Assembly (NCBI GenBank): GCA_021793855.1
Contig: JAJYRY010000001.1
Coordinates: 1-40,866, forward strand
Length of the DNA: 40,866 nt
Reading direction: 5' to 3'
Source of the DNA: Thermoplasmata archaeon
GTDB taxonomy: Archaea; Thermoplasmatota; Thermoplasmata; Thermoplasmatales; GCA-001856825
Position numbers and translations under genes: made by a program. Below the pieces are notes generated by a model, which worked only from the letters and a program-made list of their open reading frames with translations, made no database searches and had not been told where the DNA came from. Of this stretch, positions 16,021 to 22,405 are shown one piece after another (position 1 is the stretch's first letter; every line of letters begins with the position of its first letter).

Positions 16021-17136
16021 TCAATAATTGTTTACAAAAATTTTCTTCAGGTCCTCTTCCCCGGCCAGGACAGGATTGAACGCGAGCTCACTATCCCTCA
16101 TGGACAGAGCTACAAGCTGTTCCAGCTTAGAAATATAGACTTGTTCCTCTATTCCGAGTTCTCTGACACGATATGGCTGTCCCACTTTTCTGAAGAACTC
16201 TTCGATCTTCCCGATTAGCGAATCTATATCATCAACTCCAAACAGTTTGCAGATTCTCAGATACTTCCTCCTTGTTTCAGGGTCCTGCGAGTTAAATACA
16301 ATTGATGGAATCAGGAACAGGCCCACTGAGGTACCATGAGTGACGTGAAAGGTTGCACCGAAACTGTGCCCAAGAGCATGAGCAGATGCTGTACCGCTGT
16401 TCGAAAATGCAAGGCCTGCCATCGTCGCGGCTATGTGCATAAGGTCCTTCGCCTGCTCCTCATTTCTTATTGCTCCGTCTAAATTGAATCGTATAGTCTC
16501 TATAGCTCTCTCCGCAAGTGCATCTGTCATCACGTTAGAAGTGTTGGACGCGATGGCTTCAAAGGAGTGGACAAGTGCGTCTATTCCAGTTGGAACTATT
16601 ATATTCCTGTCGATTGGAGTCAAAGAGGGATCTAGAATGTCTATTTCCGGAACTAGTTCATAATTTCCCATCGCAAGTTTCCCATTATCATCCGATAGTA
16701 CTACCCCAAACGAAACATCGCTCCCGGTCCCAGAAGTTGTAGGAATCGCTACCAGCTTAGTTTTGAGATCAAGGCTCTCGAAAGGACTTATGCTTCCGAT
16801 GTCCGCCTGAGGGTTCGATACGATCAACGCCATAGCCTTTGAAAAATCAATCACGCTCCCTCCACCTATTGCTATGACAGCATCGTACTCCCTTCCCTTG
16901 AGCTTCAAAAAGGCAGCCTGTATCTGCTTGATGGATGGTTCTGGTAGAACTTCTGTGAAGTACTCTCTTTCGATTGTGCCAAGAGCAGTTTCAATCCTTT
17001 TGCCATTTTTGTTCAGTACATTCCTGTCAGTAATTACTAGAACTTTTTTTATGCCCTCCTTCAACAGAATGTCTTGGAGGCTGTCGATAATGTCCCTCTG
17101 GAAGTAAAGGGTTCGAGGAAACTTGAATAAACTCAT
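16021..17136 (-). CDS. iron-containing alcohol dehydrogenase (group III)
   Basis: Protein of 371 residues of the Fe-ADH family PF00465, which reduces aldehydes or ketones, or oxidises alcohols, with NAD(P). The dinucleotide loop is AIGGGSVIDFSKA, followed by PTTSGTGSDVSFG. The four metal ligands are readable: Asp186 and His190 in TGIDALVHSFEA, and His253 and His267 in SAHALGHSFGATFHVTHG. The length is slightly short of FucO or AdhB. It differs clearly from glycerol-1-phosphate dehydrogenase (AraM/EgsA), so it is unlikely to be the archaeal lipid-backbone enzyme. The ATG overlaps the TGA of the upstream SCP2-like gene as ATGA, so the two are translationally coupled and probably work on the same hydrophobic or small substrate. 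Confidence 0.9.
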   Translation of the reverse strand: MSLFKFPRTLYFQRDIIDSLQDILLKEGIKKVLVITDRNVLNKNGKRIETALGTIEREYFTEVLPEPSIKQIQAAFLKLKGREYDAVIAIGGGSVIDFSKAMALIVSNPQADIGSISPFESLDLKTKLVAIPTTSGTGSDVSFGVVLSDDNGKLAMGNYELVPEIDILDPSLTPIDRNIIVPTGIDALVHSFEAIASNTSNVMTDALAERAIETIRFNLDGAIRNEEQAKDLMHIAATMAGLAFSNSGTASAHALGHSFGATFHVTHGTSVGLFLIPSIVFNSQDPETRRKYLRICKLFGVDDIDSLIGKIEEFFRKVGQPYRVRELGIEEQVYISKLEQLVALSMRDSELAFNPVLAGEEDLKKIFVNNY

Positions 17137-17561
17137 TCTTGCCCAACATACTTCGTCGGAATCGTTTGGGCCGTTTTTACCATTGCAATTGCCGCGGACG
17201 CGTATCTCAATAGAAGGGCGATGTTTCCTCTTACCTTCATCTGCCCTGTCAGCATAGCCTGAGTTGGATTTATCTTTCCCCCAATTATCTTCTTCCAGTT
17301 CGTGTATGTGGCAGTCAGCTCGTACGAAGCGGTCTTGTTCGGATCCGATACCATTTCCGATCCATCACATTTTCCGTCGTGAAGACTCAGAATGAAGGAA
17401 TCATAGGGTATGCTGTTCTTCAAGTCGCCGAGTTCCGTCATCTTGAATTTAATCGGATCCTTCCACCCTTTTCCAGTCTTGTTATAATCAGGAGATTCAG
17501 TCAATCGTTTGCAGTATTCCTTTACCCAATCTTCTGATGGGAACAAAAGAACTTCTGACAT
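17133..17561 (-). CDS. SCP2 sterol-carrier-domain-like protein (paralog 2)
   Basis: Protein of 142 residues with one SCP2-like domain, roughly half identical by eye to the protein at 2435-2857 and colinear along its whole length. Shared blocks are FPSE-W, GKGW, FIL-L-DGKC-G, TYTNWKKI and NPTQAMLTG. The family binds lipophilic ligands in a tunnel. The start is ATG 17561, not the TTG at 17594, because a TATA box TTTATTAA sits 21-28 nt upstream (leaderless). It is the first gene of a two-gene operon with the iron alcohol dehydrogenase (ATGA overlap), so it may deliver or sequester an alcohol or aldehyde substrate. That role is inference; no residue proves a ligand. Confidence 0.82.
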   Translation of the reverse strand: MSEVLLFPSEDWVKEYCKRLTESPDYNKTGKGWKDPIKFKMTELGDLKNSIPYDSFILSLHDGKCDGSEMVSDPNKTASYELTATYTNWKKIIGGKINPTQAMLTGQMKVRGNIALLLRYASAAIAMVKTAQTIPTKYVGQE

Positions 17562-17581
17562 TGATAAAGATATTTCTGTTG

Positions 17582-17589
17582 TTAATAAA
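17582..17589 (-). promoter_or_regulatory. TATA box of SCP2 paralog 2 / alcohol dehydrogenase operon
   Basis: TTTATTAA on the minus strand, 21-28 nt before ATG 17561. Confidence 0.6.
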
Positions 17590-17822
17590 TTCAACCCAAG
17601 GAGTCAATATCCAGTGTTAGATCCTTCACAAGAGCCTAAACTCCCATACTTAGGAACTCTTCTCCTAGAGAACTAGTAAGCATCAATCCACCCTCTTCCA
17701 TATGCACACGTATTTTCTAAGTGCATTTCGCCACGATAGAGAGTTCTTAACCCCTGTCAATTCTGCTTTACTCATAATAATTGGTCTACCAAAATGTTTA
17801 ACGGTCACAAAACATCAGCGTT

Positions 17823-18548
17823 GTGGACCAGTTCTACTATGACAGTTCTGCAGGAAAGATCTCGTACACAAGAAGAACTGGAAGAAACTGTCTGCTGCTC
17901 ATTCATGGCTTCACTGCTTCCTCAGAAGTATGGGGAGGGCTATTGAATTTTTTAGACGACAGTTTTGATCTAATCAACGTCGATCTCTTCGGACACGGTA
18001 GATCGGAAATGCCGAAAATACGATCCGAAAATCTTAGACTGAACCAACTCTTAGATGTTCAGGCAAGATCCTTGATGGAACTCTTAAACCATCTAGGGTT
18101 ACAAGAATACTCAGTCGTCGGCAGCTCTTTTGGGGGACTCGTCGCAATGAGACTTGCACTATCCGGAATGAAACCGAACAGAATGGTGCTAATTGATTCT
18201 GCTGGAACTATTCCAAAAGATGACGCGAAATTCAGGACCGGACTAAACTCTGTTCTCGACAAGAACGCTTCTTACAATCCCTTTTTCCCGTTTCCGATAC
18301 ATGACATCCTGAGTGTGGTGAGCAACGATGGTGTGAGCGTTGACGACAGACTCCTCAGGGGCATCAAAGTACCTGTATCAGTAATCTGGGGATCTGAAGA
18401 TTACATCTTTGACGCAAGATGGGGAAAGGTCTTATCGGAAAAACTGCCGCATTCCGAATTCCATAGAATCGAGGGTGCGAATCACACTCCATTTACCAGT
18501 CATCCCAAACTGGTCGCCGATATAATAAACAGATTCTTGTTGCCTTGA
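17823..18548 (+). CDS. alpha/beta hydrolase
   Basis: Protein of 241 residues with the complete alpha/beta-hydrolase core. The oxyanion loop is LLIHGFTASSEVWG, and the nucleophile elbow is GSSFGG with Ser102. The acid is in VIWGSEDYIFD, and the catalytic His is in EGANHTPF near the C-terminus. A small lid lies between strands 6 and 7 (PFFPFPIHDIL). It resembles carboxylesterases or C-C hydrolases of the MhpC/BphD type; the substrate is unknown. There is no signal peptide, so it is cytosolic. The start is GTG 17823 with a weak TTTAA element about 22-30 nt upstream. It stands as a single gene between the SCP2 operon and glycerol-3-phosphate dehydrogenase, with which it is convergent (36 bp apart). 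Confidence 0.87.
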   Translation: MDQFYYDSSAGKISYTRRTGRNCLLLIHGFTASSEVWGGLLNFLDDSFDLINVDLFGHGRSEMPKIRSENLRLNQLLDVQARSLMELLNHLGLQEYSVVGSSFGGLVAMRLALSGMKPNRMVLIDSAGTIPKDDAKFRTGLNSVLDKNASYNPFFPFPIHDILSVVSNDGVSVDDRLLRGIKVPVSVIWGSEDYIFDARWGKVLSEKLPHSEFHRIEGANHTPFTSHPKLVADIINRFLLP

Positions 18549-18584
18549 TCCTGAAATCCAAGAAAGGATTCTGTTCTCTTTTTG

Positions 18585-19919
18585 TCACTGATTATTCAGT
18601 CTGGATATTCTGTCCTCAATAGATTTGACTTGAGGTTTTCCCTGATCTTCTTTGTTGTAGTAATATCCTAATCTTCTCTTCAAAACATCTTCAACAGTGA
18701 GTGCACACTCTTTCATTAGGGCTGATTCGAGGGGGTCCTCATTCCCTCTTTTGTAGACTATTTTCGGCAGATCGGTCACTCTGATATTAGTCTGAAGCAT
18801 TGTTCCTATTTGTTTACAGATCTTCCGGGAGGCTGCCCTGTAATTGGTTATCTTTACCCCCACTATACTTATCATTTTTCCAGTGATGTCAATATGGAAA
18901 TCTCTGGTTACTCTGCCTGGGTCATCCCCGCTTCCATACAGGGGTCTTATGCCTGAATAGCTACCTATGATCTCTTTTTGGTCCAGCGATGGAACAATCT
19001 TCCTCACAGAATCTAGGATGTAATTTCTTTCTTCTTCGCTCATTTCCGATTCGCCAGGATTGTCGATGAATCTGTCAGTTGTTCCAACAATCACTACTTC
19101 TCCTTTTGGGATGATGAACATCTGGCGTCGGTCCAGGTGGGACCTGAATGCGACCGCATTGTTCAACCCGAATTTATCTCTCTTAAAAATGATGTGTGAT
19201 CCCTTTGACAGCTTCATGTTTTCTATCTGTCTAGATGTGTAGTCTCGGTATGCGACATTTACCCAAGGGCCGGATGCATTTACCACTATCTTGCTGGTTA
19301 CTTTGTACGCTCCATTTCCAAACTTATCAATCAGCTCTGTTTCGACCTTTTCGTCTTTATCTTTGAAAGAGGTAGCCTCCAGATAATTTATGGCAGTGGA
19401 ACCTTGGATTACTGAAGACACTACATTGTGGATAACAAGAAGTGCATCGTCAGTAGAGGCGTCGTCATAGGTGAACTTACCTTTGAATCCCGGATAAGAA
19501 TAACCCTCAGTCTGGAAGTGTGGAAGTTTAAATTTACCACCAAGAAGGTTGTAAAGGAATAGACCGAAATAGAGCGATGGTCTGCTCCAGGACCCGTCGT
19601 CTATAAGTATGTCAAATTTCATCTTTTTGACAAAGTCCAGATTATTCAATAGATAGTTTCTCTCCTTCAAGAGTTCTCGCGTCAAAAGCAGGTGACCCTG
19701 CGCCAGATATCTGAGACCTCCGTGAATCAACTTTGATGAATTGCTGCTAGTCCCGGATGCAAAATCACCCTTATCGACTAATAGGATTCTCAATCCGTTC
19801 GCACTTAGGATATTTGTTATACCTGCCCCAACAATCCCCCCACCAACGACTAGGACATCAAACTCTTTTCCATCCAATTTTTCCAGATCGCTCTTCCTAG
19901 TGGCGCAAGAAAATTCCAT
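18585..19919 (-). CDS. glpD: FAD-dependent glycerol-3-phosphate dehydrogenase
   Basis: Protein of 444 residues that oxidises sn-glycerol 3-phosphate to dihydroxyacetone phosphate and passes electrons to the quinone pool at the membrane. The FAD-binding N-terminus reads VLVVGGGIVGAGITNIL, then FASGTSSNSSKLIHGGLRYL, the family signature. NASGPWVN and GTTDRF follow in order, and a C-terminal GIRPLYGSGDDPGRV loop completes the substrate domain. It lacks the long C-terminal domain of bacterial GlpD (about 500-560 residues), which could reflect an archaeal or GlpA-like form. A TATA box AATATTTA lies 21-28 nt before the ATG. Whether glycerol kinase is the FGGY enzyme at 7167 cannot be judged. It is divergent from the polytopic membrane protein at 20166. 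Confidence 0.88.
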   Translation of the reverse strand: MEFSCATRKSDLEKLDGKEFDVLVVGGGIVGAGITNILSANGLRILLVDKGDFASGTSSNSSKLIHGGLRYLAQGHLLLTRELLKERNYLLNNLDFVKKMKFDILIDDGSWSRPSLYFGLFLYNLLGGKFKLPHFQTEGYSYPGFKGKFTYDDASTDDALLVIHNVVSSVIQGSTAINYLEATSFKDKDEKVETELIDKFGNGAYKVTSKIVVNASGPWVNVAYRDYTSRQIENMKLSKGSHIIFKRDKFGLNNAVAFRSHLDRRQMFIIPKGEVVIVGTTDRFIDNPGESEMSEEERNYILDSVRKIVPSLDQKEIIGSYSGIRPLYGSGDDPGRVTRDFHIDITGKMISIVGVKITNYRAASRKICKQIGTMLQTNIRVTDLPKIVYKRGNEDPLESALMKECALTVEDVLKRRLGYYYNKEDQGKPQVKSIEDRISRLNNQ

Positions 19920-19927
19920 TCACTGAA

Positions 19928-19942
19928 TTAGTTCTTAACTAA
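19928..19942. promoter_or_regulatory. inverted repeat over the glpD promoter
   Basis: TTAGTT-CTT-AACTAA, perfect 6-bp arms. It lies 9-23 nt before the glpD ATG and touches the TATA box at 19940-19947. Confidence 0.4.
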
Positions 19943-19947
19943 ATATT
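19940..19947 (-). promoter_or_regulatory. TATA box of glpD
   Basis: AATATTTA on the minus strand, 21-28 nt before ATG 19919. Confidence 0.55.
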
Positions 19948-19964
19948 AATCTATGCTTTGGTAT

Positions 19965-19998
19965 TTAGAATTCCCAAGAAGGTAGGGATGAATTCTAA
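19965..19998. promoter_or_regulatory. 9-bp inverted repeat in the glpD / membrane-protein divergent region
   Basis: TTAGAATTC (19965-19973) and GAATTCTAA (19990-19998) are perfect inverted arms separated by 16 nt, in a 246-bp AT-rich divergent promoter region. Confidence 0.45.
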
Positions 19999-20135
19999 CT
20001 AATATTTCTTCAAAGAAAGGAAAAATTATTTACTAAGAGTTAATTATTTTAGTTAAGTAAGAGACAAAAGATTAAAGTAGTGTAAGTTACGAAAATACAT
20101 CCAAATTCCAATTGATTACCGCATCTATTTTTAAG

Positions 20136-20143
20136 TTAAATAA
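20136..20143 (+). promoter_or_regulatory. TATA box of the polytopic membrane protein gene
   Basis: TTAAATAA, 23-30 nt before the TTG start at 20166. It is the main support for that non-ATG start. Confidence 0.55.
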
Positions 20144-20165
20144 CATAGCCAAATGGTGACCTATA

Positions 20166-21563
20166 TTGGACAAACCGAATTATATAAACTTCTTAACTGA
20201 CACAAGGAAGAATGTTCTCGCGACGACTGTCTTCATTCTGCTGTTCCTGCTGATCAGTCCGGTGTTCCCAGGTGTCAAGTGGTTCAGACTCGGAGACTTC
20301 ACTCTATACACGGTCAACTTCTACCATACGATAATGATTCCTCTTGCATTCATCTTGATACTTGTAGCAACAAGTGTGTTTTCTTCAGTAAACTGGATCA
20401 AGAAGGCAATAAATCTGACAACCTACCCCATTCTGATATTCTCATTCCTTGGACTTGTTCTATTCTATCCTCCATCCGCAGCCACTGTAGATGAAATCAT
20501 GCAGGCAATAAGAGATATCTTGATGGTGGTTGATGCAATCGGCCTGATACTGCTCTTGCTGGTCTTTCCCTTCAAGGCAAAGACACAGTTCAAATCTATT
20601 TACGGTGGATATGCACTTACTTTATTGGCCACAATTTCTGCAACGATAGCTGCGATCTTTGGAATGCTGCTAGAATATGGGAACCTGTACGGTTTTGCAT
20701 CCTTTGGACCGATCAACTCGTACATCAACTCTATTGGAGGACTTTCCACGTTTCTTGGTAATGCATGGACATTGCACAGCCACCAGATGCTGCCTGCCGT
20801 TATGGGCGGAATAGTCGGTCTGACAGCCGTTGTGCTAGGTTACAACAAACTGTCCAAAGGGATGAGAAACTTGGTGAACATCGGCATGTTGATCTCAGTA
20901 TTTGGCGTGATTAGCATGACTGCTATGTATTTCATTGCAGCCGTAGGAACATGGGTCATTCCAGCAATATTCGTATCGGGCGCAGGAGGGGCGAACGGAC
21001 TAGCACTTGATGACAGTCAAACTGGGATCATCGGTATTGGTGCCATCATAGCACTCTTCGGACTGGTTAAAGCAGTAGATGTTGCGAAGGGAAGGAAATA
21101 CATACAACTTAGCTCACTCGGAACATGGGTGGCAGCTATGGCCACTATGGTCGGAGTTGGATATGTAATCGAATTCAACGAAGTGTACTACGGATTTGGG
21201 GATCCAACACAAGGGGCTGGAGCACTCTACGATCAGGCATACACTGATGGACACCTAATGTTCGCTTTCTTCTTCCTAGTGGTTGTTGCTGGTATTCTCC
21301 TAGCATCCTTTTATTTGAACAAAGGGGATCACAAGTATTTCAAGCTGGCCTCATACTTCGCAGTCGGAGGAATGATAATTGCTTTTGAGGGCCTCCTAGT
21401 TTATGTGATGACACTAAACTGGGTAACCGAGGCTATCGGAATAGTGCTGCTGTTCATTTCCCTGGCTATGGCAACGATTCCAATAGCAAGTGCCGAACCC
21501 CCAAGACCTATGGTGGACACAAACAAGGAAAATTCTAGGACTTTACCACAGGGAAAATTCTGA
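20166..21563 (+). CDS. polytopic membrane protein with intramembrane histidines, possible heme protein
   Basis: Protein of 465 residues with about 12 predicted transmembrane helices and a short polar C-terminus. Histidines lie in otherwise hydrophobic segments: His54 in NFYHTIMIPL, His204 and His206 in TLHSHQMLPAVMGG, and His363 in DGHLMFAFFF. The HxH near a Gly-rich helix recalls heme-copper-oxidase-like or NnrS-like membrane hemoproteins. However, the canonical subunit I motifs (HPEVY, the HH pair, HFH) are not present, so I do not assign it to that family. A role as a quinol-linked heme protein is a guess, helped only by the divergent quinone-linked glpD and the large heme locus downstream. 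The start is TTG with a well-placed TATA box. A T-rich terminator-like stretch follows. Confidence 0.7.
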   Translation: MDKPNYINFLTDTRKNVLATTVFILLFLLISPVFPGVKWFRLGDFTLYTVNFYHTIMIPLAFILILVATSVFSSVNWIKKAINLTTYPILIFSFLGLVLFYPPSAATVDEIMQAIRDILMVVDAIGLILLLLVFPFKAKTQFKSIYGGYALTLLATISATIAAIFGMLLEYGNLYGFASFGPINSYINSIGGLSTFLGNAWTLHSHQMLPAVMGGIVGLTAVVLGYNKLSKGMRNLVNIGMLISVFGVISMTAMYFIAAVGTWVIPAIFVSGAGGANGLALDDSQTGIIGIGAIIALFGLVKAVDVAKGRKYIQLSSLGTWVAAMATMVGVGYVIEFNEVYYGFGDPTQGAGALYDQAYTDGHLMFAFFFLVVVAGILLASFYLNKGDHKYFKLASYFAVGGMIIAFEGLLVYVMTLNWVTEAIGIVLLFISLAMATIPIASAEPPRPMVDTNKENSRTLPQGKF

Positions 21564-21583
21564 ACTCAGGACACTTTCCCTTA

Positions 21584-21610
21584 TTTTACTTTATTTTCTT
21601 TTTCATTCTT
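21584..21610 (+). terminator. T-rich tract after the membrane protein gene
   Basis: Repeated runs of T (TTATTTTACTTTATTTTC and onward) begin about 20 nt after the stop codon, the usual look of archaeal termination. No hairpin is needed or seen. Confidence 0.4.
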
Positions 21611-21639
21611 CAAAGTGTGTTCTCAGATTGGTTTTGTTT

Positions 21640-22040
21640 TTATTCCTTTTCCCATCCTTCATTCATGATCTTTCTAATCTGAGGATGAGGCTGACCGAAT
21701 CTTGTGTTCATGTCCGAGGACAAACCTGAGTGGATAAATACTACTTCAGTTTTGTTCTCTCCGATGGCCCGAAGTTCAAACACCAAGTGCCAGTCCTTAT
21801 CCCAATCGAATTCCAGATGAGTCGGAGCGATCACCTCTTGGTAACCAGACAGGGAGAATCTCCAAATGCATAATCGTGGATCATGAACTTGTACCCTTCA
21901 ATAGTCTTGAAATCGTTTTGTAACTACCAAACACTAATTCCTTTGGATGTGGCTATTGCCTATCAAACAGTCAAAATAGGAGCGTTTATCGTCACTATTT
22001 TTCTTATCTCCGGTAATGAATCAAAATCTTTCGCGCTCAT
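21640..22040 (-). pseudogene. decayed AHSA1/SRPBCC (START-like) domain gene
   Basis: Read through interruptions, the minus strand gives one AHSA1-type domain. ATG 22040 begins MSAKDFDSLPEIRKIVTI, then NAPILTV, then TGA and TAG codons where the family expects VW plus one residue. AIATSKGISVW follows, then a TAG, then NDFKTIEGYKFMIHDYA and FGDSP. A one-base frameshift (an extra C restores the frame) leads to LSGYQEVIAPTHLEFDW, then HLVFELRAIGENKTEVVF and IHSGLS, ending NEGWEKE. The order matches intact AHSA1 proteins, but the last helix is short. Three in-frame stops plus a shift mean real decay, not just one sequencing error. Only the 64-residue C-terminal part remains as an ATG/GTG/TTG-started ORF. 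AHSA1-like proteins bind small hydrophobic ligands and often pair with ArsR regulators; none is intact here. Confidence 0.72.
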
Positions 22041-22405
22041 TTTTTCACCTTATTGATATAACACCTTGTGGTGTCATAACATTAGACTTTTTGGTTCAAA
22101 GATTCTTGAATCATAATGCATTGCACTTAACTTCTTGAAACAGTGTTCACGTTTAGTTACTCCGTCCAGCAGGTCCTTAGATTACTTAGGCTGATTAGAC
22201 ATCTGAAAACGTATTTGCGATGTGCCAGAGTTTTGATGGATTAGAATAAAAGATATATTTGACACGAAAGAACTTGAGTGTTTGGGGCAACTTCTTAGCA
22301 AAGTAAAGTTAATGGCCAGAACTATTTAGTAACCCGATTAGGTCAACTCTCCTAGGTGGAATCAAGTGAACTCTATTGTCATATTTCATTAGCGTCAACA
22401 TATGA
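22041..22405. other. intergenic region upstream of the AHSA1 remnant
   Basis: About 365 bp without a supportable gene. It holds the palindrome at 22058-22077 just upstream of the AHSA1 remnant. On the minus strand there is a short open stretch (about 22090-22190, reading SKDLLDGVTKREHCFKKL) that I do not recognise and that lacks a clear start. It may be more decayed coding sequence. Confidence 0.4.
22058..22077. promoter_or_regulatory. operator-like palindrome upstream of the AHSA1 remnant
   Basis: ATAACACC-TTGT-GGTGTCAT, with 7 of 8 positions paired, 18-37 nt before the former ATG at 22040. This is where a TATA box and operator would lie. Confidence 0.4.

Noticed and set aside
16021..17136. 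Glycerol-1-phosphate dehydrogenase (archaeal lipid backbone enzyme)
   Set aside because: The metal ligands and the SAHALGHSFG and THG motifs match group III Fe-alcohol dehydrogenases, not the EgsA/AraM pattern.
17701..17841. 46-codon open frame starting with MHTYFLSAF on the plus strand
   Set aside because: It has no recognisable motif or promoter and overlaps the start of the alpha/beta hydrolase gene.
21640..21834. 64-codon open frame as an independent small gene
   Set aside because: It is the C-terminal half of an AHSA1 domain whose N-terminal half is visible upstream with stops and a frameshift.
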